The translations under genes and the position numbers were made by a program. Below are positions 1 to 9,997 of a stretch of 64,000 bases of DNA, in pieces (position 1 is the first letter of the stretch; every line of letters starts with the position of its first letter). The notes beneath the pieces were generated by a model. That model saw only the letters and a list, made by a program, of their open reading frames with translations, did no database searches and was not told the DNA's origin. The stretch is taken from positions 267,377 through 331,376 of the forward strand of contig NZ_CP059190.1 of assembly GCF_014251555.1 (NCBI RefSeq), written 5' to 3'. The DNA comes from Blattabacterium cuenoti. Lineage in GTDB: Bacteria > Bacteroidota > Bacteroidia > Flavobacteriales > Blattabacteriaceae.

Positions 1-61
1 TCGTTTTATCATTATACAAATGATACTTTCTATGTTAGTATTGATTTTATTAATTATATAA
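1..61 (+). CDS. mraY: mraY, C-terminal end only (phospho-MurNAc-pentapeptide transferase)
   Basis: The window opens inside a coding frame that ends with a TAA at 59-61. The last 19 residues (RFIIIQMILSMLVLILLII) form a hydrophobic helix resembling the last transmembrane segment of MraY, whose C-terminus usually reads RFWII followed by a helix. MraY makes lipid I at the inner membrane. The position directly before murD, two bases upstream of its ATG, is the standard mraY-murD order of this cluster. The assignment rests on context and a short tail, so it is an inference. Confidence 0.7.
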   Translation, partial: RFIIIQMILSMLVLILLII

Positions 62-63
62 CA

Positions 64-1425
64 ATGAAAAAAAAATTAATAGTAATATTGGGTGGAGGAG
101 AAAGTGGTGTAGGAGCCGCTTTATTAGCTAAAAAAAATGGATTAAAAATATTTTTGTCTGATTCAGGAATTCTTTTGAAGAAATACAAAAGAATTTTAAT
201 TCAAAATGAAATTCCTTTTGAGGAAAAAGGGCATACAGAAAGTATAATAATTCAAAAAGCTATCAAAATAATAAAAAGCCCTGGAATTTCTAGTAAAAAT
301 TCTTTTATAAAAAGAATTAATTTTTTTGGGATTCCCATTCAATCCGAATTAGAATTTGGAAAAAGTTATCTAAATCACTCCTATGTAATAAGTATAACAG
401 GAAGTAATGGAAAAACAACGACCAGTTCCATAATTTATCAAATTCTTAAAAGAGAAGGAATTGATGTTGGAATAGCAGGAAATATTGGACGTAGTTTTTC
501 TAAAGAAATTATAAAAAAAAAAAATGTTTATGTATTGGAAGTAAGTAGTTTTCAACTGGATGATTGTTACAGTTTTCGATCAGATATTGCAGTTTTATTA
601 AATATTACAAAAGATCATTTAAATAGATATGATGATATTGAAAGTTACATGTATTCTAAATTTAAAATAGCAACTTTGCAAAAAAAAGAAGATATTTTCA
701 TTTATAATCATGATGATCCTCTCATAAGAAAGGGATTAAAAAAGTATCCTATTTTTTCTAACTGTATTCCTTTTTCTATAAAAAAAGAATTAGATATTGG
801 CGCTTACATAAAAAATAACAAAATATTTATTCGAAATCAAAAAAATCAAGAAATCTGTTTTTTCAATGTGAAAGATATTCCTTTAATAGGAGATCATAAT
901 CTATATAATATTATGGCTTCATTAATGATATCCGAAATATTAAACATAAAAAAAGAATCAATAATTCCTATGATATTAAAATTAAAGCCTATAGAACATC
1001 GTATGGAAAAAATACTAAAAATCAATGGAGTTCAATTTATCAATGATTCTAAAGCCACAAATGTTAATGCTGTTTTTTATGCATTAAAAAGTATAAACGG
1101 ACCTGTTATATGGATAGCAGGAGGAAAAGATAAAGGAAACGATTATATAGAATTAATTCCCTTAGTTAAAGAAAAAGTAAAAGCTATAATTTGTTTGGGA
1201 ATGAATAATGAAAAAATTATAAATTTTTTTAAAAATATTATTGATATCATTTTGGAAACTAAAAGTATTCAAAAAGCTGTTTACATGGCTTACATATTGT
1301 CTTTTCATGGAGATAATATTTTGCTATCTCCTGCTTGTTCTAGTTTTGATCTTTTTAAAGATTATAAAGAAAGAGGAAATAAATTTAAAAAAGAAGTCAG
1401 AAAACTTTTTTCTGAAAAAATATGA
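64..1425 (+). CDS. murD: UDP-N-acetylmuramoylalanine--D-glutamate ligase MurD
   Basis: MurD adds D-glutamate to UDP-MurNAc-L-alanine in the cytoplasm, using ATP. The 453-residue protein has the N-terminal nucleotide-binding glycine motif GGGESGVG (residues 10-17), the ATP-binding loop GSNGKTTT near residue 113, and the Mur ligase C-terminal domain with DSKATN and AGGKDKG. Length is normal for the family. It starts two bases after mraY and its end overlaps ftsW by four bases, so it is co-transcribed in the division/cell-wall operon. An A12 tract at 513-524 lies in frame and encodes Lys-Lys-Lys-Asn, making this gene another potential slippage site although the frame is intact. Confidence 0.97.
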   Translation: MKKKLIVILGGGESGVGAALLAKKNGLKIFLSDSGILLKKYKRILIQNEIPFEEKGHTESIIIQKAIKIIKSPGISSKNSFIKRINFFGIPIQSELEFGKSYLNHSYVISITGSNGKTTTSSIIYQILKREGIDVGIAGNIGRSFSKEIIKKKNVYVLEVSSFQLDDCYSFRSDIAVLLNITKDHLNRYDDIESYMYSKFKIATLQKKEDIFIYNHDDPLIRKGLKKYPIFSNCIPFSIKKELDIGAYIKNNKIFIRNQKNQEICFFNVKDIPLIGDHNLYNIMASLMISEILNIKKESIIPMILKLKPIEHRMEKILKINGVQFINDSKATNVNAVFYALKSINGPVIWIAGGKDKGNDYIELIPLVKEKVKAIICLGMNNEKIINFFKNIIDIILETKSIQKAVYMAYILSFHGDNILLSPACSSFDLFKDYKERGNKFKKEVRKLFSEKI

Positions 1426-2609
1426 GAAAAATAGATGTTTTTTTCAATAAATATCTAAAAGGAGATAGATATCTATGGGCTTTCATCTCTTTATTGGCTA
1501 TATTTTCTTTTTTACCAGTATATTCCGCCAGTACTAATTTAGTGACTACATATGGAGGAACAAATACAGTTTTTAGTTATTTGTTAAAACATGCTCTTTT
1601 TTTGTTAGTTGGTTTTTGCATTCTTTTTTTCACTCAATTTATAGACTATAAATATTTTTATCGGATGTCTATACTTTCTATGCCTGTAGTGTTCATTTTA
1701 TTAGTTTTTACTATTAGTCAAGGAAAAGAATTGGATGGGGTCAATGCTTCTCGTTGGTTGCACATTCCCATTATTAATATATCTTTTCAAACTTCCAGCA
1801 TTGCTGGATTAGTTCTTTTTATTTATTGTGCTAAATATTTGGCTAAGAAAAAAAAAGAACGTATAAATTTTATAAACTCTTTTTTTCCCTTATTGTTTCC
1901 TATATTTTTTATTATTGGATTGATTTTCCCAGCTAATGGTTCTACTGCAATTATTGTTTTTATCTCCGTTTTAATTTTACTTTTTATAGGTGGATATCCA
2001 TTAACAGGTGTTATGGGAATTTTATTGATGGGGGTTCTATTTGCAGGAATCTATATTTACTCTGTTATAAAATGGGGAGATAAAAATCCTATGAATAGAG
2101 TTTATACATGGAAAAGTCGTATAGAAAAATTTTTGGATCATGAATCTGAAGAAAGTTATCAAATGAAACAATCTAAAACGGCTATTGTTTTAGGAAATAA
2201 ATTTGGTCGTGGACCTGGAAAAAGTGTTTTAAAGGCTTTTCTTCCACAATCTTCTTCTGATTTTATTTATGCTATTATAATAGAAGAATATGGATCTGTT
2301 GGAGGAGTAATTCTTTTATTTATTTATCTACTAATTTTACTTAGAATTATGGTAATAGCTACGAAGGTTCAAAATTATTTTTGCTCTTTATTGGTATTAG
2401 CTGTTGGGTTACCTATTATTAATCAAGCACTCATTAATATGGGAATAGCTGTTGGTTTATTTCCAGTCACAGGACAAACTTTACCACTAATTAGTGCTGG
2501 AGGGACTTCCATGTGGGTTACTTTTTTTAGTTTTGGGATCATATTAAGTGTTAGTCGAATTATATATGATAATTCAACTAATAAAATTATAATTCATAAT
2601 GAACAATAA
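1422..2609 (+). CDS. ftsW: FtsW, lipid II polymerase of the divisome (SEDS family)
   Basis: This SEDS-family integral membrane protein polymerises septal peptidoglycan from lipid II together with its partner transpeptidase FtsI. The 395-residue protein is almost entirely hydrophobic helices. It carries the family C-terminal signature LPLISAGGTSMW and a large extracytoplasmic loop with KSKTAI/GRGPG-type residues around position 250-265. The ATG overlaps the end of murD (ATGA) and the 3' end overlaps murG by 11 bases. RodA is the close paralogue, but the location between murD and murG identifies it as FtsW. Confidence 0.95.
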   Translation: MRKIDVFFNKYLKGDRYLWAFISLLAIFSFLPVYSASTNLVTTYGGTNTVFSYLLKHALFLLVGFCILFFTQFIDYKYFYRMSILSMPVVFILLVFTISQGKELDGVNASRWLHIPIINISFQTSSIAGLVLFIYCAKYLAKKKKERINFINSFFPLLFPIFFIIGLIFPANGSTAIIVFISVLILLFIGGYPLTGVMGILLMGVLFAGIYIYSVIKWGDKNPMNRVYTWKSRIEKFLDHESEESYQMKQSKTAIVLGNKFGRGPGKSVLKAFLPQSSSDFIYAIIIEEYGSVGGVILLFIYLLILLRIMVIATKVQNYFCSLLVLAVGLPIINQALINMGIAVGLFPVTGQTLPLISAGGTSMWVTFFSFGIILSVSRIIYDNSTNKIIIHNEQ

Positions 2610-3705
2610 TATTTCACCCAGAATAATTATTGGGAGTGGAGGGACCGGTGGACACATCTATCCGGGAATAGCTATTGCAGACGAACTTAAAAAACAAATT
2701 CCAGAAACCAATATTTTGTTTATTGGATCTAAAAATCATATGGAAATGAAAGAAATTCCTAAGTTTGGATATTCTATTGAAGGAATTTGTATTTCAGGAG
2801 GAAAAGATAAATTTTTTTCTGTAGAAGGTTTTATTTTATCTATACAATTGATATATAGTTTTTTCTTGGTAAATAAAATTATCAAAAAATTTTCTCCAGA
2901 CATAGTTGTTGGAACAGGTGGATTTGTAAGTTTTCCTACTTTATATGCTGCAAAAAAAAATAAAATACCTATTCTTATTCAAGAACAGAACTCTTTTCCT
3001 GGATTAACTAATAGAATATTTTCTCGTTATGCTCATAAGGTATGTGTTGCTTATGAGCAAGCTAAGAAATATTTTCCAAAAGAAAAAACCATAATAACTG
3101 GAAATCCAGTTAGATCTGGAATCTTTCAATTACCTAGTAAAGAAAAAGCTTGTATTCATTTAGGATTAAAAGTAGAAAGACCTATTATTTTATCTATAGG
3201 AGGGAGTCAAGGTTCCAATAGTATGAATAATGCTTGGATAAAAGGGTTAAAAAAACTAATAAAATTAGATATGCAACTTATTTGGCAAGTTGGTAAATTA
3301 GATATTCACAGAATAAAAAAAAATAAAATGTCTCATCATTCTAATTTTATTTTAATGGATTTTATTGAAAATATACCGATATGTTATGCTGCTGCAGATC
3401 TTATTGTATCTAGAGCTGGAGCTTTAACTATATCAGAAATATGTTTAATAGGAAAACCATACATATTAATTCCTTTTCCTTGGTCTTCCGATGATCATCA
3501 AAATAGAAATGCTAAAATATTAGAAGAAAAAGAGGCTGCTTTAATCATTAAAAATGAGGAAATAGAGCAAAAATTAGTCGATTCAACTATACAATTAGTG
3601 AATGATTCCAGTATGAAAAAAAAAATGAGTAGAAATATCCTGCAATTAGGAAAACCTAAAGCTACAAATGATATTGTCTATGAGATTTTACAAATTATTT
3701 TATGA
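2599..3705 (+). CDS. murG: MurG, lipid II-forming N-acetylglucosaminyltransferase
   Basis: MurG transfers GlcNAc from UDP-GlcNAc to lipid I on the cytoplasmic face of the membrane, giving lipid II. The 368-residue GT-B protein begins with the classic glycine loop GSGGTGGHIYPG (residues 13-24), has GTGGFVSFP near residue 110, and the second-domain UDP-binding motif IGGSQGS near residue 200 with SRAGALTISE near 270. Length is typical. It overlaps ftsW by 11 bases and murC by four bases, indicating translational coupling within the operon. Confidence 0.97.
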   Translation: MNNNISPRIIIGSGGTGGHIYPGIAIADELKKQIPETNILFIGSKNHMEMKEIPKFGYSIEGICISGGKDKFFSVEGFILSIQLIYSFFLVNKIIKKFSPDIVVGTGGFVSFPTLYAAKKNKIPILIQEQNSFPGLTNRIFSRYAHKVCVAYEQAKKYFPKEKTIITGNPVRSGIFQLPSKEKACIHLGLKVERPIILSIGGSQGSNSMNNAWIKGLKKLIKLDMQLIWQVGKLDIHRIKKNKMSHHSNFILMDFIENIPICYAAADLIVSRAGALTISEICLIGKPYILIPFPWSSDDHQNRNAKILEEKEAALIIKNEEIEQKLVDSTIQLVNDSSMKKKMSRNILQLGKPKATNDIVYEILQIIL

Positions 3706-5072
3706 ACTTAAATCAAGTTGATTTTTTTTATTTTCTAGGAATAGGAGGAATGGGGATGAGTTCCCTTGCTAGATATTTTCATGCTATGGGAAAAACAGTT
3801 TGTGGTCATGATCAAAGAAGAACTTTTTTGACTAAAAAATTAGAAAAAGAGGGAATATCCATCAATTATCATGATTCTATAGAAATATTACCTAAATGGG
3901 TACTGTCTAAACAATGTTTGATTGTGTATACTCCAGCCATTCCTAATCATCATCAACAATGGATCTATTTAAAAAAATATGGAAAAAATATAAAAAAACG
4001 TTCTCAGGTATTGTCCTTGATCACAGAAAATGAAATTTGTATAGCCATAGGAGGGACACATGGAAAAACAACCACTTGTACCTTGTTAGGACATATTTTA
4101 TATAGTGCAGGAATTCATGTTACTGCTTTTTTAGGAGGAATATCTGAGAATTATCAATCTAACATAATATTGAATGGAACTAAAATTTTTTTGGTAGAAG
4201 CAGACGAATTTGATCGTTCTTTTTTATATTTATCCCCTAATATAGCATGTGTTACGTCTTTTGACCAGGATCATGTGGATACTTATCCAAAAAAAGAGAC
4301 TTTGAAAAAGGCTTATCTAGCTTTTTTAAAAAGAATAAAAAAACCATATAAAAAAATATTTCTTTGTCAAGAAGAGTCTTTTCCATCAATAAACGCAATT
4401 TATTATTCAGTGATAGAAAAAGCAAATTATTATTCGAATCATTTTTCTAGAAAAAAAAATAAATGGTATTTTGATTTTCATACTCCTACAGGAACATGGA
4501 AATCTTTGCCATTACCTATTCCAGGCATACACAATTTAAAAAACGTAACAGCAGCATTAGCTATATCTGACTATCTAAAAATTAATAAAGAAAAAGTAAG
4601 AAAAGCTTTGTTTCTATTTAAAGGAATCAAAAGAAGATACTCCATACATTATCAATCCAAAAAGAAAATATATATAGATGATTATGCACATCATCCTACA
4701 GAAATAAATGCTTTGATTCATACTGTTAAAGAGTCTTTTCCAAATAAAAAAATATTGGGTGTTTTTCAACCTCATTTATTTAGTAGAACTAAATTTTTTG
4801 AAGAATCTTTTGCGAGAAGTTTAGAACATCTTGATATTTTAATCTTATTAGATATTTATCCAGCTAGAGAATTTCCCATGAATGGAATTAATTCGAATAG
4901 TTTATTAGAAAAAATAAAAATGAGTTCTAAAGAAATATCGACCTTATCCAAAGTTTTAGAAAAAATTAAAGAAAAACAGAAACATTTTGATATTATTCTT
5001 ACAATAGGAGCTGGTGATATAGATACCTTAATTATTCCTATAAAAAAATGGTTGTATAAACAATATGGATAA
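3702..5072 (+). CDS. murC: UDP-N-acetylmuramate--L-alanine ligase MurC
   Basis: MurC adds L-alanine to UDP-MurNAc, the first amino-acid addition of peptidoglycan precursor synthesis. The 456-residue protein shows the N-terminal GIGGMGMSSLA motif, the ATP loop GGTHGKTTT around residue 118, EADEFDRSF, and DDYAHHPTE, all diagnostic of MurC. Its start overlaps the murG stop (ATGA) and its TAA directly abuts the ftsQ ATG. The gene order murG-murC-ftsQ-ftsA-ftsZ is the conserved one. Confidence 0.97.
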   Translation: MNLNQVDFFYFLGIGGMGMSSLARYFHAMGKTVCGHDQRRTFLTKKLEKEGISINYHDSIEILPKWVLSKQCLIVYTPAIPNHHQQWIYLKKYGKNIKKRSQVLSLITENEICIAIGGTHGKTTTCTLLGHILYSAGIHVTAFLGGISENYQSNIILNGTKIFLVEADEFDRSFLYLSPNIACVTSFDQDHVDTYPKKETLKKAYLAFLKRIKKPYKKIFLCQEESFPSINAIYYSVIEKANYYSNHFSRKKNKWYFDFHTPTGTWKSLPLPIPGIHNLKNVTAALAISDYLKINKEKVRKALFLFKGIKRRYSIHYQSKKKIYIDDYAHHPTEINALIHTVKESFPNKKILGVFQPHLFSRTKFFEESFARSLEHLDILILLDIYPAREFPMNGINSNSLLEKIKMSSKEISTLSKVLEKIKEKQKHFDIILTIGAGDIDTLIIPIKKWLYKQYG

Positions 5073-5795
5073 ATGAAAAATAAATCCTTTATCCTGATAT
5101 TATTATTATATATAATTTGTATGGTCTTTCTTTTTTATTTTTCTCAAAAAACACATCAAAACAGAAACTTAAAAAAGTTCAATATCGTCATTGATCCCTT
5201 ATCTAAAGATCATTTTGTAAATGAAGAAATCATTAAAAATATTCTATTTTATAAAATAGAAAAAATTGAAAAAAAAATCGGTCAATTATGTATATTGAGA
5301 ATGGAAAAAAAATTAAATAATTATCCTTTTGTAAAAAGATCTGAAGTGTTTCTTAGTGTAGATGGAACCCTAAATATAAAAATTTGGCAGAAAGAACCCA
5401 TTTTAAGAATAAAAAATGGGAATCAAGAATATTATCTGACCAAAGATGCAGAAGTTTTAGAACTTTCTCCTTTTTATTCGTCAAAAGTTATTTTAGCAAA
5501 AGGACCTTTTTCAAAAAAAGAAAAAAAATATTTAGCTGACTTGGTCAAATTTATAAACTCTGATGAACTACTCAAAAACCAAATCATTAGCATCAAAAAA
5601 AATGATCATAACTCATTTATTTTAATCCCCAAAATAGGAAATCATCATATTATATTAGGAAATATCAAGGATTTTAAAAATAAATTGAATAAATTAAAAG
5701 CTTTTTATAAGCAGTACCTAAATAAAATAGATACTAATCAATATAAATATATTGATTTGCAATATAAAGACCAAGTAGTCGCAAAAAAAAGATAA
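5073..5795 (+). CDS. ftsQ: FtsQ/DivIB-like cell division protein
   Basis: FtsQ is a bitopic inner-membrane divisome protein that links early and late division proteins. The 240-residue product has a short cytoplasmic N-terminus, one hydrophobic segment at about residues 5-23, and a periplasmic part in which a POTRA-like region (about residues 35-105) is followed by the FtsQ domain. Sequence is poorly conserved and lysine-rich, so the call leans on topology, length and its exact position between murC and ftsA. The ATG follows the murC stop with no gap. Confidence 0.85.
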   Translation: MKNKSFILILLLYIICMVFLFYFSQKTHQNRNLKKFNIVIDPLSKDHFVNEEIIKNILFYKIEKIEKKIGQLCILRMEKKLNNYPFVKRSEVFLSVDGTLNIKIWQKEPILRIKNGNQEYYLTKDAEVLELSPFYSSKVILAKGPFSKKEKKYLADLVKFINSDELLKNQIISIKKNDHNSFILIPKIGNHHIILGNIKDFKNKLNKLKAFYKQYLNKIDTNQYKYIDLQYKDQVVAKKR

Positions 5796-5799
5796 GTCT

Positions 5800-7170
5800 A
5801 TGGAATATCAAGATATAGCTATAGGTCTTGATGTGGGGACCACAAAGATTGTAGCTATGGTAGGAAGGAGAAATGAATATAATAAAATTGAGATCTTAGG
5901 CATAGGTAGATCTAAAAGTATAGGGGTGCATAGAGGGGTTGTCAACAATATAACTCAAACAATTGAAGCTATTCGTGAAGCCGTATCTGAAGCAGAACAT
6001 AGTTCTGGTTTAAAAATAAAAGAAGTTATTGTTGGAATAGCAGGGCAACATATTAGAAGTCTACAACATAATGATTATATTACTAGATTAGATTTTGAAA
6101 ATGTAATCAATCAAAAAGATATACAAAAATTAATAGATCAAGTTCATAAATTGGTGATGCTTCCAGGAGAAGAAATAATTCATGTCCTTCCACAAGAATA
6201 TAAAGTCGATAGCCAAGCAGAAATAGGAGAACCAATAGGTATGTATGGAAGTCGTTTAGAAGCAAATTTTCATGTAGTGGTAGGACAAATTTCTTCTATT
6301 CGTAATATTGGAAGATGTGTCAAAGCAGCAGGATTGAATTTAGCTGGAATGACTTTAGAACCTTTAGCCTCTGCAGAAGCTGTATTAAGCACCGAAGAAA
6401 GAGAAGCTGGTGTAGCCTTAGTGGATATAGGAGGAGGGACCACTGATATTGCTATATTTAAAGATAACATTATTCGTCACACTGCTGTCATCCCTTTCGG
6501 AGGAAATGTTATTACTGAAAATATTAAAACAGATTGTTTGATTATTGAACGACAAGCAGAATTACTAAAAATCAAATTTGGATCTGCATGGCCTGGAGAA
6601 AATAAAGAGACAGAAATTGTTTGTATTCCTGGATTAAGAGGTCGTGAACCTAAAGAAATTTCTTTGAAACATCTTTCTCAAATTATCCATAAACGAGGAT
6701 GTGAAATTTTGGAACAAGTCAATCTAGAAATCAAAAATTATGGAAATGAAGAACAAAAGAAAAGACTGATTGCAGGATTAGTTATGACAGGAGGTGGTTC
6801 TCAATTAAAACATATTCGTCCTTTAACGGAATATATTACTGGAATGGATGTCCGTATAGGTTATTCTAATGAACATATTGCAGGAGGAGAAAACGGTCTT
6901 ATAAGCAATCCAGAATATGCAACGTCTATAGGTTTAGTCATTAAAGGACTTGATGATAAAAAAAAATATCTTTGTGCAACAGATATGGGACATAAACATG
7001 ATGAAAATCACACTTCTGAATTTATTTCTACAAAATTTTATAATAAAAACCGGAAATTAAATTATGAAGAGAATTCGGATCATTCAAAGAAAAAAAATAA
7101 AACAAAATCAAAATCTTTTCTTGAAATTTGGGCAGATAAATTCCGTCAAATATTGAATGACACAGAATAA
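5800..7170 (+). CDS. ftsA: FtsA, actin-like divisome membrane tether
   Basis: FtsA is an actin-fold ATPase that anchors FtsZ to the membrane and recruits later division proteins. The 456-residue protein has the phosphate-1 motif GLDVGTTKIV (residues 9-18), the phosphate-2 motif DIGGGTTDIA near residue 209, and the adenosine motif TGGGSQL near 330. The last residues (LEIWADKFRQIL) form a plausible amphipathic membrane-targeting helix preceded by a charged linker. It begins four bases after ftsQ and is followed 11 bases later by ftsZ. Confidence 0.97.
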   Translation: MEYQDIAIGLDVGTTKIVAMVGRRNEYNKIEILGIGRSKSIGVHRGVVNNITQTIEAIREAVSEAEHSSGLKIKEVIVGIAGQHIRSLQHNDYITRLDFENVINQKDIQKLIDQVHKLVMLPGEEIIHVLPQEYKVDSQAEIGEPIGMYGSRLEANFHVVVGQISSIRNIGRCVKAAGLNLAGMTLEPLASAEAVLSTEEREAGVALVDIGGGTTDIAIFKDNIIRHTAVIPFGGNVITENIKTDCLIIERQAELLKIKFGSAWPGENKETEIVCIPGLRGREPKEISLKHLSQIIHKRGCEILEQVNLEIKNYGNEEQKKRLIAGLVMTGGGSQLKHIRPLTEYITGMDVRIGYSNEHIAGGENGLISNPEYATSIGLVIKGLDDKKKYLCATDMGHKHDENHTSEFISTKFYNKNRKLNYEENSDHSKKKNKTKSKSFLEIWADKFRQILNDTE

Positions 7171-7181
7171 TAAACAATGAA

Positions 7182-8567
7182 ATGAAAAAAGAAGATTTTA
7201 TACAAAAAAAAGAGAACGTTCAATTTGGATTTCCGAAAAATCGTTCAGCAGCAATCAAAGTAATTGGAGTAGGAGGTGGAGGGAGTAATGCTTTAAGTCA
7301 CATGTTTGAACAAGGAATTACTGGCGTCGATTTCATAGCATGTAATACGGATGCGCAAGCTTTAAATAATAACCCAGTCCCTGTAAAAATTCAATTAGGA
7401 GCTTCGATTACGGAAGGTCTAGGTGCTGGAGCAGATCCAGAAGTAGGAGAAAAAGCTGCTTTAGAAAGTTTGGAAGAAATAAAAAGTGTTCTAGATTCTA
7501 ATACTAAGATGACATTCATTACAGCAGGAATGGGTGGTGGAACGGGAACAGGCGCTGCTCCAATTATTGCAGGAATTTCTAAAGAAAAAGGGATCCTGAC
7601 TGTAGGAATCGTAACAATTCCATTTCATTTCGAAGGGAAAATGAGATTACAACAAGCTCAAAAAGGAATAGAAGCATTAAGAAAAAATGTGGATTCTCTC
7701 ATTGTGATTAATAATGATAAATTGAGAGAATTATATGGGAATTTAGGATTTAAAGCTGGATTTGCAAAAGCAGATGAAGTTTTAACCAGTGCGGCTAAAG
7801 GGATTGCAGAAGTTATCACTCACCATTATAAACAAAATATAGATTTAAGAGATACTAGAACCGTTCTGAAAGAAAGTGGAACAGCAGTTATGGGTTCTGC
7901 TATTTCTGTTGGTGAAAATAGAGCAAAAGAGGCCGTTGTACAAGCCTTGGATTCTCCATTATTGAATGATAATAAGATAACGGGAGCTAAAAATGTTCTT
8001 TTGCTTATTGTTTCAGGAAGAATAGAAATTACTATAGATGAAATTGGAATTATCAGTGATTATATACAAACCGAAGCAGGAAACAATGCTAACATTATTA
8101 TGGGAATAGGAGAAGACGAAAGTTTGGAAGAAAGTATTTCAGTAACTATAGTAGCAACAGGATTTCCTACGGAAATTCAGAGAGCCATTAATCACGAAGA
8201 AAAAAAAATTTTTCATAGGTTGGAAGAACCTTATGAGCAAAGATTAACAAAAGCAGAAGAAATTAATTCTTATTCTAAACCTTATTCTAAACGAATAGAT
8301 CCTTCTTATTCTACAAATTCAAATCATTCAGAAAAATCTTCTTATACTTATAAGAATAAGAAAGAAAATTTTTCATTAAATCAAAAAAAAAGCATTTTCG
8401 ATCAAGCTATTGATTCCGATTTTTTAGAAACAAAACATAAAAAAAAATATATGATGCTAGAAGATAGTTTTGATCTCCCTATTTCATACAATGAAAATGA
8501 AAAAATATTCAAAAAGCGTACTATTAGAAAAGAAAATCATAAAAATGAAAAGTTCAATGACTTTTAA
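7182..8567 (+). CDS. ftsZ: FtsZ, tubulin-like division GTPase
   Basis: FtsZ polymerises into the division ring. The 461-residue protein contains the N-terminal GVGGGGSNAL loop, the tubulin signature GGGTGTGAAP (about residues 119-128), and the T7 loop region with NIDLRDTRTVL. The GTPase core ends near residue 335. The remaining roughly 125 residues form a charged, low-complexity linker and tail as in other Bacteroidetes FtsZ, without an obvious canonical C-terminal peptide. It is the last gene of the division cluster. Confidence 0.98.
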   Translation: MKKEDFIQKKENVQFGFPKNRSAAIKVIGVGGGGSNALSHMFEQGITGVDFIACNTDAQALNNNPVPVKIQLGASITEGLGAGADPEVGEKAALESLEEIKSVLDSNTKMTFITAGMGGGTGTGAAPIIAGISKEKGILTVGIVTIPFHFEGKMRLQQAQKGIEALRKNVDSLIVINNDKLRELYGNLGFKAGFAKADEVLTSAAKGIAEVITHHYKQNIDLRDTRTVLKESGTAVMGSAISVGENRAKEAVVQALDSPLLNDNKITGAKNVLLLIVSGRIEITIDEIGIISDYIQTEAGNNANIIMGIGEDESLEESISVTIVATGFPTEIQRAINHEEKKIFHRLEEPYEQRLTKAEEINSYSKPYSKRIDPSYSTNSNHSEKSSYTYKNKKENFSLNQKKSIFDQAIDSDFLETKHKKKYMMLEDSFDLPISYNENEKIFKKRTIRKENHKNEKFNDF

Positions 8568-8587
8568 CATTTTTCATAATATATTCT

Positions 8588-9997
8588 ATGAAATTACCTA
8601 ATATTCCCAAAGGAACCAGGGATTTTTCATCAATTGAGATGAGTAAACGAAATTATTTAATTCAAGCTATTAGAGAAAAGTTTGAACTTTTTGGTTTTTG
8701 TCCGATAGAAACTCCTTCTTTTGAAAAAATTTCTACTCTTGTTGGTAAATATGGAGAAGAAGGAGATTATTTGATGTTTAAATTACTTCATTCAGGCAAT
8801 GTTTTAAAAAAAAGAATTTCAGATGTTTTTAGAAAAATCAATAGTAAGGAAAAAACGGTTGATGTTGCAAAATTTTTGGCTGAACAGATATCTAATAAAG
8901 CTCTTCGATATGATTTAACGGTTCCTTTTGTACGTTATGTGGTCATGCATAAAAATGAAATTGTTTTTCCTTTTAAAAGATATCAAATTCAACCTGTATG
9001 GCGTTCTGATAAACCTCAAAAAGGAAGATTTAGAGAGTTTTATCAATGTGATGCAGATATTATTTCATCATCTTGGTCTTTATGGGAAGAAATAGAATTA
9101 ATTCAACTTTGTGACGAAATTTTTACAAAACTGAATTTTCCTATCATCATCTATATTAATCATAGAGATATATTAGGAGGATTAGTTGAAATTTCTGGTA
9201 TAAAAAATAATTTATGGAAAGATTTTACTACATCTTTAGATAAATGGAATAAAATTGGACGAGATTTAGTTAAAAAAGAAATGCTTAGTAAAGGGATTTC
9301 ATCTCAATCATTTGATAAAATAGCATTTTTTTTCGATATGAAAGATAGTTTTTCTAAAAAAGAAAAACATTTGACTGTAGCCTTTCAATATTCTAAAAAA
9401 GGAAAAAAGGGGATCAAAGATTTGAGTTTTATTTATCAAAATATAAAGAGAATTTCTTTACAAAACACAAAATTGGAATGGAATATTTCTTTAGCCAGGG
9501 GGATGAATTATTATACAGGTACAATATTAGAAATTGTTCCATTCCATAATAATGGTTATTCAAATTTGATTTCTATTGGTGGAGGTGGAAGGTATGATCA
9601 ATTAGCTAATTTATTTGGAATGAAAAATATTTATGGAGTAGGAGTTTCTTTAGGTTTAGATAGAATTTATTTAGCTATGGAAAAAAAAAATTTGTTCCAA
9701 ACTATTTCAAATTATCCTTCAAAAGTTTTGTTTATTAATTTTGGAGATGAAGAGGTTTTGTATGCATATAAAATGGTAAAGTTTTTGAGGAAAAAAGGAA
9801 TTTCCACTCAATTATATCCTCATGCTGTTAAAATAGGAAAACAATTTAGATATGCTAATGACAATAATATTCCATTTACTATTAGTATAGGAAAAAATGA
9901 AATTAAAAGAAATAAAATAAGAGTCAAAAATCTTAAAGAAAGGACAGAAAAAGAATACGATAATATTAATGATGTTGTGAATCAATTAATAAAATGA
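8588..9997 (+). CDS. hisS: Histidine--tRNA ligase HisS
   Basis: This class II aminoacyl-tRNA synthetase charges tRNA-His (a tRNA-His gene lies at 31843). The 469-residue protein has motif 2 (WRSDKPQKGRFREF), LRYDLTVPFVRY, and the histidine-specific motifs LARGMNYYTG and GGGGRYDQL, followed by the C-terminal anticodon-binding domain. It starts 20 bases after ftsZ. Its 3' end overlaps convergent pnuC by 32 bases. An in-frame A10 tract lies at 9681-9690. Confidence 0.97.
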   Translation: MKLPNIPKGTRDFSSIEMSKRNYLIQAIREKFELFGFCPIETPSFEKISTLVGKYGEEGDYLMFKLLHSGNVLKKRISDVFRKINSKEKTVDVAKFLAEQISNKALRYDLTVPFVRYVVMHKNEIVFPFKRYQIQPVWRSDKPQKGRFREFYQCDADIISSSWSLWEEIELIQLCDEIFTKLNFPIIIYINHRDILGGLVEISGIKNNLWKDFTTSLDKWNKIGRDLVKKEMLSKGISSQSFDKIAFFFDMKDSFSKKEKHLTVAFQYSKKGKKGIKDLSFIYQNIKRISLQNTKLEWNISLARGMNYYTGTILEIVPFHNNGYSNLISIGGGGRYDQLANLFGMKNIYGVGVSLGLDRIYLAMEKKNLFQTISNYPSKVLFINFGDEEVLYAYKMVKFLRKKGISTQLYPHAVKIGKQFRYANDNNIPFTISIGKNEIKRNKIRVKNLKERTEKEYDNINDVVNQLIK